NCBI RefSeq assembly: GCF_002014765.1
Contig: NZ_MUYT01000001.1
Coordinates: forward strand, 186,001 to 250,000
Direction: 5' to 3'
Source of the DNA: Lwoffella lincolnii
Lineage (GTDB): Bacteria > Pseudomonadota > Gammaproteobacteria > Pseudomonadales > Moraxellaceae
DNA length: 64,000 nucleotides
This document shows, one piece after another, positions 9,084 through 18,522 of this stretch. The first letter of the stretch is position 1. Every line of letters starts with the position of its first letter. Made by a program: the position numbers and the translations under genes. The notes beneath the pieces are model-generated. The model was given only the letters and a program-made list of their open reading frames with translations. It did no database searches and had not been told where the DNA came from.

Positions 9084-12000
9084 TTAGCCCAGTCTTTGGA
9101 CACCAGCACCAGACAGCTTGCTTACCCCACCACTTAACTTGCTGACTTGTATCTGCGTTAAGATGCGGTCTTTTAGACTTTGAATGTGCGAGATAACCCC
9201 AATCAGCTTGCCTTCTTGATGCAAATGGGTCAGTGTGTCTAGGGCAATCTCCAGTGAGTCTTCGTCCAACGTACCAAACCCTTCATCTAAAAACAGCGAG
9301 TTCATGGGCATGTTGTGGCTTGCCATTGCCGATAACCCCAATGCCAACGCCAGTGAGATGATGAAGCTTTCACCACCAGATAAATTCTTACTGGTGCGTA
9401 CTTCTGCACCTTGATATAAGTCAATCACGCTTAACTCAAGGCTGTTGCTGATGTTGTCATCACGATAAAGCAGATAACGGTCGTTCATTTTTTTGAGCTG
9501 ATGATTGGCTTCATAAATCATGATGTCAAAGGTTAGCCCCTGCACAAAGTTGCGATATTTCTTGCCATCTGCTTGTCCAATAAGGGCGTGTAGCTTGTCC
9601 CAAAGTTGGTTTTCTTGTTGTTGCTGACTGATTAGGGCGTGTTGTGCTTGGGTTTTTGACAGATTATCATGATGTGTTTTGATTTGTTGTTCGATGCCAC
9701 CAAGCTGTCGCTGTTGTTCTTCAAGTTGTTGTTTTAGATGATTTTTCTTGTGATTCATGGCATCAATGGCATTTGTCAGTGCTGTGCCTGTTAATTGCTG
9801 ATACGTTTTTAAAAAAGCATCGCTGTCATCTATTGTATTCATCTCCAATGTCATTTCTAATGTCTTAATGTTGTGTTTATCTTGTTGTTCTACTTGCTTT
9901 TTTAGGTCATCAAGCTGACTGTGTAAGTCATCAAGGTTGTTTTGTAGATGGGTGATGCTGGTGTCTAATCTGTTTTGTTGTGCTTGCAGTTGTTCTCGCT
10001 CATCAGTGGGCAGGCGTGCTTGAACAAAGTCATTCATATCAATAAACCCTTGTTTTTTAAGCTGTTTGATAAAGTCTTGTTGTCGTGCGTCGATTTGCTG
10101 ACTTTTTTTATCCATACTTTGGCTCAGCTCAGCCAGCTGACTTTGTAGATTTTGTATTGCCAATTGCTGTTGTTGTTGCTGATATTTGCTGGTTTCTAGC
10201 TTTTGGCGTTGGGCAGTGATGTCAGCTTGTAGTTGTGCTTCTGTCTCATCAGGGTTGTGATGGGCAAATTTGTCATGTCGCTCTTGCTGTTTTAGTTGTA
10301 GCTGAGCGTGTTGTGTTGATATGGTTTGGCTAAGTGTTTGTTGTTCTTGTTGATATGCTTGCTGTCGAGTTTGTTGTGCTGTCAGGGTGGCGGTTAGGCT
10401 GTGCTGTTGGTTGCTATGTTCATGCAGTTGTTGGGTTTTTTTGGCATGTGTTTCGATAAGCTGTTTCCATTGAATGGCGATGTCTCGCAACGGCTGCAAT
10501 ATGTCTTCGCTTTGTAATTGTTGCCAATAAGGTTGTGAGTAAAATGGTGTCCATGTGTTCTGTGTGGGCTGATTGTCGCTGTTTGTTATGCCCATTTGTT
10601 CAAGTTGTTCAAGTTGCTCCGCCAATTGTGTCAATGATGTTGGCACAGACACAAGCGAAGAGGTGGGTTTGGGCGTGGTGGGTGTTGGTATGTTAATTAA
10701 GTTAATTAACGCCATCAGCTGTTGGCATTGTGTCCGTGCTTGCTTAATAAAACCTTGTGTGTCTTGTCTGACACGTTTGTCCATGTCCTGTAGGTGGCAA
10801 AGTTTGGTTTGGGTATGTTGAATATGATGATTTAGTTGTTGCTGCTGTTGCTTATGAGCCAACTGATTGGCAAAATGACGTTCTATGTCTTCTGCCAGCT
10901 GTCTTTGTGTGTTTGATAACGTGTGTATTTTATCCAGTTGAGTTTGGTTATGTTGTTCTGCCGTTTGCAAACTGTTGGTGATTTTATGAATACACTGTAC
11001 ACCATCATTCATGTCATCATTAAAAACATCATTGTTAAAAACAAACCCACTATGGTTATCTACTGGGTTATCTACTGGGTTATCTACTGGGTTATCTACT
11101 GGGTTATCTACTGGGTTATCTATTGGATTATCTCTTGATGTGTCTGCTTGGCTGATGTTGATTTGGTCAATATTTATTTGAATGGCTTGATGTTGTTTTT
11201 GTAATTGTGATTGTAACTGTGTGATGTGCTGATGAAGTGAAGGCTCTGGATTGTCAGTTATTTGTGTTATCAATAATGCGTTGTTGTTTGTTTTGTTGTT
11301 CGCTTGATGACACAAGGTCAGCAGTTGCTGAAGATGTTGTTTGGTCTGTGTGATTAGCTTTAAGTGTTGCTGACGCTTATCGGCATGTTGATGGTGCATG
11401 ACTGCCATTTTTTTTTGTAAATTGGTTAAGTCGGTTTGCTGGTTTTTTTGTGTGTTTAGCAGTTGAGCAAGCTTGTCTTTGGTGCGATGTTGGGTGTGAT
11501 GAAAGTGCTGAGCGTCAGTTTGTTTGGGTAAATAATGCGGATGTGAGCCGTGGTCAAGGTTGGTAAGATAAGGATGTTCGGTTGAGCCACATAAAGGACA
11601 TGGTTCATCATCTGACAGATGAATGATGTACTCTTCTAGTCGGTTGACTTTATCATATAAGGCAAGGGTGTCTTGCAGATCTTGAATGTCCGCATCAAGC
11701 TCGTTAAGCTTTTGTGTCAGTTGTGCTTCTTGGTGATGCTGTTGGTTTAGGGTGTGTTGTTGAGTTTGCAATGTGCCAAGATTATCCGTCAGTTGTTGCC
11801 AATCTGTCTGTAGCTGTTGGCTAAGTTGCTGTTGTTTTGTTAGTTGTTGTTGCCTTTGGTTGTTGCTTTGTTCGCTTTGGATTAAGGCATCGGCGATTTG
11901 TTTTAACGTGGTTGTTAGGGCCGCTTTGGATAAAGGGGGGGTGTTGCCACTGGCATCGTTGTCGTCATTGGCATCATGGGTGTCATCTAATGATGGGGCA

Positions 12001-13538
12001 AATGTGGTGATGCCTGTCATCGTTTGGGTTTGTATCAGTAGTTGTTGTGCTTGTTTCTGTTGTTGTGCAAGGTATTTTTGGTCATGTTGTTGTTGGTTTT
12101 GTAGCTGTTGGCGTTGATTTACCAGCAATTCACTTTGTTTGCTAAGATGCTGATATTGCTGGTAAATGTTGTGTTGTTCTTCAGCAAGTTTCTGACGCTG
12201 TTGTAATGTGTCTGATAAAGCACGGCCTTGCTCAAGCAACTGCTGACGAGCGTGGTGTAAATCTTGGTGATTGTACCGAGACAACTCATTTTGTAACTGA
12301 GCAATGTCAATGGTCAGTTGTGCCAAAGTTTGCTTGGTGTGTTGGCTGTTTTGTTGTTCTTGTGCCATGCTATCGCTCAGTTTTTTGTATTGGGCATGTT
12401 CTTCGGCAAGTCGTTGTTGGCACTGTTCGATGTGCTGGTCAAGCATGCGTATTTGTTTAAAAAGGGGTTGTTGTTGTGTTAATGCCTTTTCAAGCGATTG
12501 TAGATGTTCGTTGTGTGTGTCCACCTGTTGCTTGATGTCAGCTAACGCCTGCTGTTTATCTGGTAGCTTATGTGTCAGCGTGGTCAGTCGGTGTTGTTGT
12601 TCTTTGTGGTCATCAATCAGTTGTTGCAGATGATAAAACGTCCCTTCTATGGCAAAAGCACGTTGAGCTTGTTGTAAGCGTTTGCCATGTTTGGCAAAAT
12701 CTTTAAGCTGTGTTTGTTTGACGGTCAGTTGTTGCTGTTGTTCGGTGAGTTGCTGGTGTAACTTGGCTTTATTTTTTAGCCATTGATGACGTTGACTGAT
12801 GATGTTGACTTGTGTTTTTGTGTTGTGTTGTTGGGTGTGTAACTCAGTTAACATGGTGTTTAGCTCGGTGAACTGTGCATCGCTGAGTAATTGGATACCA
12901 CCTAAGGTGGCTTTTAATTTTTCCAGTTGTTGTTGGTGTTCTTGTTTTTTTTTATGCACACGCATGGAAATATCAGCATAGATGTCTGTACCTGTGATTT
13001 GCTCTAATATCCTAGCCCTTTCATCACTGCTTGCTTGCAAAAATGCTGAAAAACTGCCTTGAGCCAGCATGATTGAACGAGTAAACTGGCGAAAATCCAT
13101 ACCAAGTAAATGGTGGATTTTGTCTTTAGTCCTGCGAATGCTGTCTTCGAGAATATCGCCTTTTTTAGCATGAGCGTGTGGCAATAAACTGATGCTGTGT
13201 TGAGCGGTTTGTAGATTACCATCTGGCTTGTTATAGGCACGTTTTTGCGACCACGAACAGCGGTAATACGCATCATTGATGACGATGACCACTTCTGCTA
13301 AGCAATCAGCTGTCCGCCTGCTCATGATGTCGTTACTGTTGTTGCTGATGTTATTAATTCTGGGCGTTTCACCATATAATGCAAGGCAAATGGCATCTAA
13401 AATGGTGGTTTTACCTGCTCCTGTCTGTCCTGTGATGGCAAAAATACCTGCATCTTTAAAACTAGGATTGGTAAAATCAATCTGCCAAGTACCGACTAAG
13501 GAATTTAGATTTTTTAGGGTAAGTTTGATGATTTGCAT
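9084..13538 (-). CDS. sbcC: Exonuclease SbcCD, ATPase subunit SbcC (expanded coiled coil)
   Basis: SMC-like ATPase of the SbcCD (Mre11-Rad50 type) nuclease, which opens hairpins and processes DNA ends. The N-terminal ATPase half has GQTGAGKTTILDAICLALYG. The zinc-hook motif is CPLCGS (coded near 11583-11606). The C-terminal half has the signature NLSGGESFIISLALALGL and Walker B LFLDEGFGTLDEDSL. At 1484 residues it is about 400 longer than E. coli SbcC. The excess is glutamine- and histidine-rich coiled coil plus a disordered segment with repeated NPVD. The start MQIIKLTLKNLNSL is standard for the family. Its partner sbcD lies upstream on the same strand, with a plus-strand nuclease gene between them. 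Confidence 0.93.
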   Translation of the reverse strand: MQIIKLTLKNLNSLVGTWQIDFTNPSFKDAGIFAITGQTGAGKTTILDAICLALYGETPRINNISNNSNDIMSRRTADCLAEVVIVINDAYYRCSWSQKRAYNKPDGNLQTAQHSISLLPHAHAKKGDILEDSIRRTKDKIHHLLGMDFRQFTRSIMLAQGSFSAFLQASSDERARILEQITGTDIYADISMRVHKKKQEHQQQLEKLKATLGGIQLLSDAQFTELNTMLTELHTQQHNTKTQVNIISQRHQWLKNKAKLHQQLTEQQQQLTVKQTQLKDFAKHGKRLQQAQRAFAIEGTFYHLQQLIDDHKEQQHRLTTLTHKLPDKQQALADIKQQVDTHNEHLQSLEKALTQQQPLFKQIRMLDQHIEQCQQRLAEEHAQYKKLSDSMAQEQQNSQHTKQTLAQLTIDIAQLQNELSRYNHQDLHHARQQLLEQGRALSDTLQQRQKLAEEQHNIYQQYQHLSKQSELLVNQRQQLQNQQQHDQKYLAQQQKQAQQLLIQTQTMTGITTFAPSLDDTHDANDDNDASGNTPPLSKAALTTTLKQIADALIQSEQSNNQRQQQLTKQQQLSQQLQTDWQQLTDNLGTLQTQQHTLNQQHHQEAQLTQKLNELDADIQDLQDTLALYDKVNRLEEYIIHLSDDEPCPLCGSTEHPYLTNLDHGSHPHYLPKQTDAQHFHHTQHRTKDKLAQLLNTQKNQQTDLTNLQKKMAVMHHQHADKRQQHLKLITQTKQHLQQLLTLCHQANNKTNNNALLITQITDNPEPSLHQHITQLQSQLQKQHQAIQINIDQINISQADTSRDNPIDNPVDNPVDNPVDNPVDNPVDNHSGFVFNNDVFNDDMNDGVQCIHKITNSLQTAEQHNQTQLDKIHTLSNTQRQLAEDIERHFANQLAHKQQQQQLNHHIQHTQTKLCHLQDMDKRVRQDTQGFIKQARTQCQQLMALINLINIPTPTTPKPTSSLVSVPTSLTQLAEQLEQLEQMGITNSDNQPTQNTWTPFYSQPYWQQLQSEDILQPLRDIAIQWKQLIETHAKKTQQLHEHSNQQHSLTATLTAQQTRQQAYQQEQQTLSQTISTQHAQLQLKQQERHDKFAHHNPDETEAQLQADITAQRQKLETSKYQQQQQQLAIQNLQSQLAELSQSMDKKSQQIDARQQDFIKQLKKQGFIDMNDFVQARLPTDEREQLQAQQNRLDTSITHLQNNLDDLHSQLDDLKKQVEQQDKHNIKTLEMTLEMNTIDDSDAFLKTYQQLTGTALTNAIDAMNHKKNHLKQQLEEQQRQLGGIEQQIKTHHDNLSKTQAQHALISQQQQENQLWDKLHALIGQADGKKYRNFVQGLTFDIMIYEANHQLKKMNDRYLLYRDDNISNSLELSVIDLYQGAEVRTSKNLSGGESFIISLALALGLSAMASHNMPMNSLFLDEGFGTLDEDSLEIALDTLTHLHQEGKLIGVISHIQSLKDRILTQIQVSKLSGGVSKLSGAGVQRLG
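11054..11137. repeat. 12-bp minisatellite inside sbcC
   Basis: Seven consecutive 12-bp units based on GGTTATCTACTG, the first five identical and the last two degenerate. On the coding strand it gives repeated NPVD/DNPV tetrapeptides in the SbcC coil region. Each gain or loss of a unit keeps the frame. Confidence 0.92.
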
Positions 13539-13685
13539 GATGTGTCTTGCTCTAAGAAGCGGTATTAATGGTAAATGGTAGAAAAGTATTGGGTCATATT
13601 CGCCACTGACAGCTCTTGTTCTGATAACATATAAGACGGCATTGATAAGTCATATTTTACACGAATTTATGAATGCAGTTTTTTT

Positions 13686-13729
13686 CATAAATACCGTTTT
13701 TAAGGTACATAAATACCGTTTTTAAGGTA
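13686..13729. repeat. 22-bp tandem duplication upstream of the nuclease gene
   Basis: A 22-bp unit beginning CATAAATACCG and ending TTTTTAAGGTA is repeated head to tail (13686-13707, 13708-13729), followed by a third partial copy (TTTTAAGGTAAAT). The repeated AAGGTA may supply the ribosome site of the downstream gene. Confidence 0.85.
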
Positions 13730-13750
13730 AATGTTTTAAGGTAAATATCC

Positions 13751-14386
13751 ATGATGATAAAAAAGCTCGCAATAATCCTATTAAGTGGTCATTTAATGGC
13801 ATGTGGTGGTGGCAATGATAATGGTAACTCACCAAACTCAAACTTTATCCCCACTGTGTCATCAAACAACACAAACAACACAAACAATACAAACAATACA
13901 AATGGCATCTTACTTAATACCTTACATGCCACAAAAGTAAAGGTCATTGATGGGGATACGATAGAAATCTTACTTAAGAACAGCAAAAGTGAGAAAATAA
14001 GACTGTTGGGCATTGATGCTCCTGAAAGCAAGCAACCTAACGGCAAAGCAAGTACTGACAATCTTAAAAAATGCGTCAGCAATGTTGATGTTATGATAAA
14101 GTGGCAAGAAAAAGACAGATATAATAGGATTTTGGGTAAAGTTTTGGCGAATAATATTGATTGTAACTTAAAGCAAGTAGAAGATGGTTTGGCGTGGCAT
14201 TATAAAAGATACATCAAAAGCCAACCACAGCCTGACCAATTGTCATATGCCAATGCTGAATTTTTTGCCAGACAAGCTAAAAAAGGTTTATGGTCAGACC
14301 CTAAGGCGATTGAACCTTGGCAGTGGCGTCAGCGTGATAAAACCAAGCAACAAATCAAGCAACAAATCAAGCAACAAGCCAAGTAG
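13751..14386 (+). CDS. Thermonuclease-family (SNase-like) lipoprotein
   Basis: 211 residues. A lipoprotein signal (LLSGHLMAC, lipid-modified Cys about residue 18) is followed by a glycine/asparagine-rich linker with repeated NNT, then a staphylococcal-nuclease fold: TKVKVIDGDTIEIL, IRLLGIDAPES, and DRYNRILGKVL. The Arg and Asp/Glu residues of the SNase active site appear conserved, so it is probably an active, calcium-dependent, envelope-anchored nuclease. The C-terminus ends in repeated KQQI. An ATG at 13754 is an equally possible start. The gene sits in opposite orientation between sbcD and sbcC. A role in nucleotide scavenging or extracellular DNA processing is inference. Confidence 0.85.
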   Translation: MMIKKLAIILLSGHLMACGGGNDNGNSPNSNFIPTVSSNNTNNTNNTNNTNGILLNTLHATKVKVIDGDTIEILLKNSKSEKIRLLGIDAPESKQPNGKASTDNLKKCVSNVDVMIKWQEKDRYNRILGKVLANNIDCNLKQVEDGLAWHYKRYIKSQPQPDQLSYANAEFFARQAKKGLWSDPKAIEPWQWRQRDKTKQQIKQQIKQQAK

Positions 14387-14441
14387 GATAATCAAACATG
14401 GCTTGATATTTAGCCACTTTCATTTAGCCATTCTCATTTAG

Positions 14442-15716
14442 CTATTCTGCTTGAGCATCTTCATGACGCATCTCATATAGAATCTGCTGATAACAATTCA
14501 TCAATGCAGGTCGTTCGGCATCGCTGATGGCATTTATTTGTAAACAGCGTTCAAACACTTCTATTTCATCGAGTTCATGCAAATGTACAGCTTGCTTACC
14601 TTGTTGACGTAAGATTTTGTCAAATGATTGCTGATTGAAAATTTTTAGCAGTTGTATGTTGCTGTTTTCGACCAGTTCATTGAGCTGTTGATTTAGGTTG
14701 GTCTGTATCACAGAGTCCGAGCCATCATAAACCACTTCTACCCAAATGGACTGATTGTCTTTAACCAACTTTTTGAGTTCGGTTTTTATGTGTGCCAAAT
14801 TGCCTTTGATTTGTGTCAAACGTTGGAAAGTTGGCACGACTAAGGCAGTGATGCAAGGATTTTGCCCTGTAAAGCTGACTTTAAGCACTTGTTTAGACTG
14901 TTTGGCTTCACCAAATCCCATGGGAATGGGTGAGCCGCTATAACGAATGTGTTCATGTCCCCCAACTTTTTGAGGCACATGCAGATGACCTAATGCCACA
15001 TAATCAATGTCTTTATCAAAAATATCAGCGTTGATATGACCCAATGTACCGATGTACAGCTCTCTGACGCCATCATCAGCGGTGGTGATTGCCCCACTGG
15101 CGTACAGATGCCCTGTGGCAATTAAGGGTGGTGTGTCGCTGGGGTATGATTGTTGGCATTGTGCCAGTCGTTGTTTGGCGATGTTATGGGCGTGTTGATA
15201 ATGGGCTTGAATGCCAGCGATAAGCTGGGTGTGTTTGTCTTCACCACTTTGGGCAGAAAAGCTGACACGCACATCACGGTCTCGCAAATAAGGCACTGCC
15301 ATAATGATGGCTTGTGGGTTGCCATTGGCATCGGTTAGGGTGATGACTTCATCAGCAATGTCATCTGTTGCTGACCCGATGACATGCACGTTAAGCTGTT
15401 TTAACAAATGTTTTGGCGCATCAATCAAAGACGGTGAGTCATGGTTGCCTGCCACAATGACGACATGACGACAAGGACACTCTTGAGTTTGAGCGATGCG
15501 TGCCAAAAACTGATAATACAGTTGTTGGGCCCTATTGCTTGGAGTCATGGTGTCAAAAATATCGCCAGCAACTATCAGCACATCAATGGCTTGCATGCAT
15601 AAGCATTCATATAACCAATCCAAAAATTGTGTGAACTCATCATAGCGGGCATGACCATACAAGCGTCTGCCCAAATGCCAATCTGATGTGTGTAAGACAT
15701 TTAAGGTCTTTGGCAT
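14442..15716 (-). CDS. sbcD: Exonuclease SbcCD, nuclease subunit SbcD
   Basis: Mn-dependent phosphoesterase subunit of SbcCD. The calcineurin-like metal motifs appear in order: HTSDWHLGRRLYG, VAGDIFDTMTPSN, VIVAGNHDSPSL, ATGHLYASG and ALGHLHVPQ. The product is 424 residues, near the usual length of the family (about 400). The start MPKTLNVLHTSDWH is where SbcD proteins begin. In most bacteria sbcD runs directly into sbcC; here about 900 bp containing the plus-strand nuclease gene separate them, so the two subunits may be transcribed separately. Confidence 0.93.
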   Translation of the reverse strand: MPKTLNVLHTSDWHLGRRLYGHARYDEFTQFLDWLYECLCMQAIDVLIVAGDIFDTMTPSNRAQQLYYQFLARIAQTQECPCRHVVIVAGNHDSPSLIDAPKHLLKQLNVHVIGSATDDIADEVITLTDANGNPQAIIMAVPYLRDRDVRVSFSAQSGEDKHTQLIAGIQAHYQHAHNIAKQRLAQCQQSYPSDTPPLIATGHLYASGAITTADDGVRELYIGTLGHINADIFDKDIDYVALGHLHVPQKVGGHEHIRYSGSPIPMGFGEAKQSKQVLKVSFTGQNPCITALVVPTFQRLTQIKGNLAHIKTELKKLVKDNQSIWVEVVYDGSDSVIQTNLNQQLNELVENSNIQLLKIFNQQSFDKILRQQGKQAVHLHELDEIEVFERCLQINAISDAERPALMNCYQQILYEMRHEDAQAE

Positions 15717-15758
15717 GGTGATACCTTTGGCTGTTGAACCATGAGTTTAACTTAGCAA

Positions 15759-16856
15759 TCAGTTTGAACGCACATCTTGAATGACATGACGCAAATTACG
15801 CAATGCTGCCACCGTGCTGTCCCAATCCAGACAGCCATCGGTAATGGATTTGCCGTACTCAAGTTTAGATAAGTCTTGGGTCAAATTCTGCCGTCCACCT
15901 TTTAGATGACTTTCAATCATCATGCCCATAATGGACTGATTGCCATTTTGGATTTGTTGGGCGATGTTTTGAATGACCATTGGTTGTAGATAAGGGTCTT
16001 TGCCAGAGTTGGCGTGGCTTGCGTCAATCATGATTTTGACATTGACTTGGTTATTTTGTAGCTCGTTTTCAGCTTGTGCGACTGCTGTTTCATCATAGTT
16101 GGGCTTGCCATCGCCTCCTCTAAGCACCACATGGGCGTATGGATTGCCTTTGGAGCGGATAATACACACCTGACCATCTGCCGATAAGCCTAAAAAGTGA
16201 TGCCCTAATTGTACCGCTTTCATGGCATTGACTGCCACGGTCATGCCACCATCTGTACCATTTTTAAAACCAACAGGACAAGATAAACCAGAACTCATCT
16301 CACGGTGCGTTTGGCTTTCGGTGGTGCGCGCCCCAATCGCAGACCAACTGATTAAGTCTTGTATGTATTGTGGGGTATTGGGGTCTAAGGCTTCGGTGGC
16401 ACAGGGTAAGCCTTTTTCGTTCAAATCCAATAACAGCTGTCTTGCGATTTTAAGCCCTTTTTCGATGTCAAAACTGTCATTTAAATCAGGGTCGTTAATC
16501 AAGCCTTTCCAGCCTGTGGTGGTGCGTGGTTTTTCAAAATATACTCGCATCACAATGAACAGTGAGTCTTGCACTTCTTTGGCAAATTCTGCCAGTCTAT
16601 CAGCGTATTCGTGAGCGGATTTGATGTCATGAATGGAACAAGGACCAACCACAATAAGCAGTCGCTTGTCTGTGCCATCTAAAATGTTCTTAATGGTATC
16701 ACGACCTTTTTTCACCGTGGCAGCCGCTTTTTGGCTCAAAGGAATGTGAGCTTTTAGTTGAGCTGGCGTAATTAGTGGGATAAATTCTTCGATATTCACG
16801 TCATTAATTTCTTTATGTAAATGGGCATTATATGAATGGGCAGTTTGGTCAGTCAT
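15759..16856 (-). CDS. aroG: 3-deoxy-7-phosphoheptulonate (DAHP) synthase, AroG type
   Basis: First step of the shikimate pathway: condenses phosphoenolpyruvate with erythrose 4-phosphate. Class I markers are LLIVVGPCSIHD, MRVYFEKPRTTTGWKGLI, IGARTTESQTHREMSSGLS, and VKIMIDASHANSGKDP. I place the start at MTDQTAH (16856), giving 365 residues. An in-frame ATG at 16898 would add 14 basic residues and cannot be excluded, since neither has a strong ribosome site. Which aromatic amino acid inhibits it cannot be read here. The gene lies 42 bp beyond the start of sbcD on the same strand. Confidence 0.92.
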   Translation of the reverse strand: MTDQTAHSYNAHLHKEINDVNIEEFIPLITPAQLKAHIPLSQKAAATVKKGRDTIKNILDGTDKRLLIVVGPCSIHDIKSAHEYADRLAEFAKEVQDSLFIVMRVYFEKPRTTTGWKGLINDPDLNDSFDIEKGLKIARQLLLDLNEKGLPCATEALDPNTPQYIQDLISWSAIGARTTESQTHREMSSGLSCPVGFKNGTDGGMTVAVNAMKAVQLGHHFLGLSADGQVCIIRSKGNPYAHVVLRGGDGKPNYDETAVAQAENELQNNQVNVKIMIDASHANSGKDPYLQPMVIQNIAQQIQNGNQSIMGMMIESHLKGGRQNLTQDLSKLEYGKSITDGCLDWDSTVAALRNLRHVIQDVRSN

Positions 16857-17073
16857 CAGTGTGAGGTCCGTTCTTGCTGTCCTTTTTATGGCTGCCATAT
16901 CCTATGGTTTCCATATATAGACAAATGCTAATTTTTATGATTAATCCGTTTTATTATGAAGTCTGTCTGCAGATATGGCAAGCAATAACCCTGTTTTTTA
17001 TCACAATAATAGACATGGTTGGGGCAAATTTTTGTTATACTGATTTGTCATTGCTGTCATAAATGATTGCCTT

Positions 17074-18522
17074 ATGTCAGCTCATTCTCCACAAATTAAT
17101 TCATCAAGTTGTATGACTGATTTTAATCATTGTGATGACTTTAATCACTTGGATAACTGTAACCACTTGGATAACAATCACTTGGATAACTGTGCCATGT
17201 TGTCGCAAAATAAATTGGTTGTTGGCATTGTCGCAGGGGAAGTGTCAGGCGATAAGCTTGGGGCAGTATTGATGCAACAAATGCAGAGCTACCAGCCTAA
17301 TATTGAATGGGTGGGTGTTGGCGGTCAACACATGCAGGCTCAAGGTCTGTCAACGCTGTTTGATTTGTCTGAATTGTCGGTCATGGGTTTGGTTGAGGTC
17401 ATTAAGCATTTACCCAGCTTAATCCATGCCAAAAATACCATTTTGTCCGCTTTTGCCAACGCCAACATTGATGTGTTTATTGGCATCGATGCCCCTGATT
17501 TTAATTTGCGGTTGGGCAAAGCACTTAAGTCTCAATTACCCTTCAAATCTCAAGCCAAATGGCAAAATCTAAAAGGCATAAAAGCTGGGCAAGGCGTATT
17601 TTGTGTGCAATATGTCAGCCCATCGGTGTGGGCATGGCGTGAAGGTCGCATCAAAGGCATCAAACAAGCCACTGATTTGGTGTTGTGCTTGTTTCCATTT
17701 GAGTTGGACGTGTATCAGCGTCATCAACACCCTGCGGTGTGTGTTGGGCATCCATTGCTTGATGACATTAAACCCAGACATACCGATGCTGACCGTGAAT
17801 ATGCAGTTGATGGCTTATACAAATTGGATAAGCAGTTAAACCACAAGCAGTTAAACCAACCATTGGCACTGACAAACAAAGACGCTCATCAATCGGCGAT
17901 TTTATGCGTGATGCCAGGTTCTAGGGTGGGGGAGATAACCGCCATTTTGCCAAAAATGCTCACAGCGGTGTGCCAGTTATTACAACAACGCCCTAATTTA
18001 ACCGTGCTGATTCCCACCATTAACGCTCATCATGCCAAGCTGATTCATCAGCTGATTAATGAACAGATGGCTGATGGTTCATTGCAACAAGCATGCCATG
18101 TGTTGCATGACCCACACAACCCAAATTTATCGCACCAAGCGATGTTGGCTTGTGATGTGGTGCTGTTGGCATCAGGCACAGCCACTTTTGAAGCCATGCT
18201 ACTTCAACGCCCCATGGTGGTGGTGTATCAGCTAAATGCCTTAACTTATCACGTGGCCAAACGGTTGATTAAAGTGCCTTATGTGGCGTTGCCAAACATT
18301 TTGGCAAATCAACCCATCGTACCTGAGCTGATACAAAACGCTGCCACACCATCTGCCATCGCTGATGCTGTTGATAGGCAACTGACCCCAAGCATTAACC
18401 AACAACAACAAAAGACACTACAAGCCTTATCAGATAAAATACGCCAAGACAGTCGGCATCAGGCTGCCAAAGTGGTGTTGGAACATTATTGGCACAATTG
18501 GCACACTCCCAGCAATGCTTGA
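17074..18522 (+). CDS. lpxB: Lipid-A-disaccharide synthase
   Basis: Condenses UDP-diacylglucosamine with lipid X to the lipid A disaccharide at the inner membrane. Family markers are LVVGIVAGEVSGDKLGA, WVGVGGQHMQAQGL, DAPDFNLRLGK, YVSPSVWAWREGRI, LCVMPGSRVGEI, and LASGTATFEAMLLQRPMVV. At 482 residues it is about 100 longer than E. coli LpxB. The excess is an N-terminal leader containing FNHLDN/NHLDN repeats and linkers such as KQLNHKQLNQ near residue 260. The ATG at 17197, just before LSQNKLVVGIV, would give a standard-length N-terminus and is a real alternative. Its 3' end overlaps the convergent kinase gene by 37 bp. Confidence 0.93.
   Translation: MSAHSPQINSSSCMTDFNHCDDFNHLDNCNHLDNNHLDNCAMLSQNKLVVGIVAGEVSGDKLGAVLMQQMQSYQPNIEWVGVGGQHMQAQGLSTLFDLSELSVMGLVEVIKHLPSLIHAKNTILSAFANANIDVFIGIDAPDFNLRLGKALKSQLPFKSQAKWQNLKGIKAGQGVFCVQYVSPSVWAWREGRIKGIKQATDLVLCLFPFELDVYQRHQHPAVCVGHPLLDDIKPRHTDADREYAVDGLYKLDKQLNHKQLNQPLALTNKDAHQSAILCVMPGSRVGEITAILPKMLTAVCQLLQQRPNLTVLIPTINAHHAKLIHQLINEQMADGSLQQACHVLHDPHNPNLSHQAMLACDVVLLASGTATFEAMLLQRPMVVVYQLNALTYHVAKRLIKVPYVALPNILANQPIVPELIQNAATPSAIADAVDRQLTPSINQQQQKTLQALSDKIRQDSRHQAAKVVLEHYWHNWHTPSNA
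17146..17193. repeat. Imperfect 15-18 bp repeats in the lpxB leader
   Basis: Three copies of CACTTGGATAAC followed by 3-6 variable bases (17146-17163, 17164-17178, 17179-17193) encode the NHLDN repeats before the conserved LpxB core. Unit lengths of 18, 15 and 15 bp keep the frame. Confidence 0.85.

Noticed and set aside
11054..11137. CRISPR-like array
   Set aside because: Units are 12 bp head to tail with no spacers and lie inside a coding sequence.
10923..11138. Plus-strand frame encoding repeated VIYW
   Set aside because: It is only the reverse reading of the 12-bp minisatellite in sbcC; no ribosome site and no sensible protein.
12304..12633. Cys-rich frames on the plus strand opposite sbcC
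   Set aside because: Cys and Ser richness results from reading the CAA/CAG-rich sbcC coil in reverse; no gene evidence.
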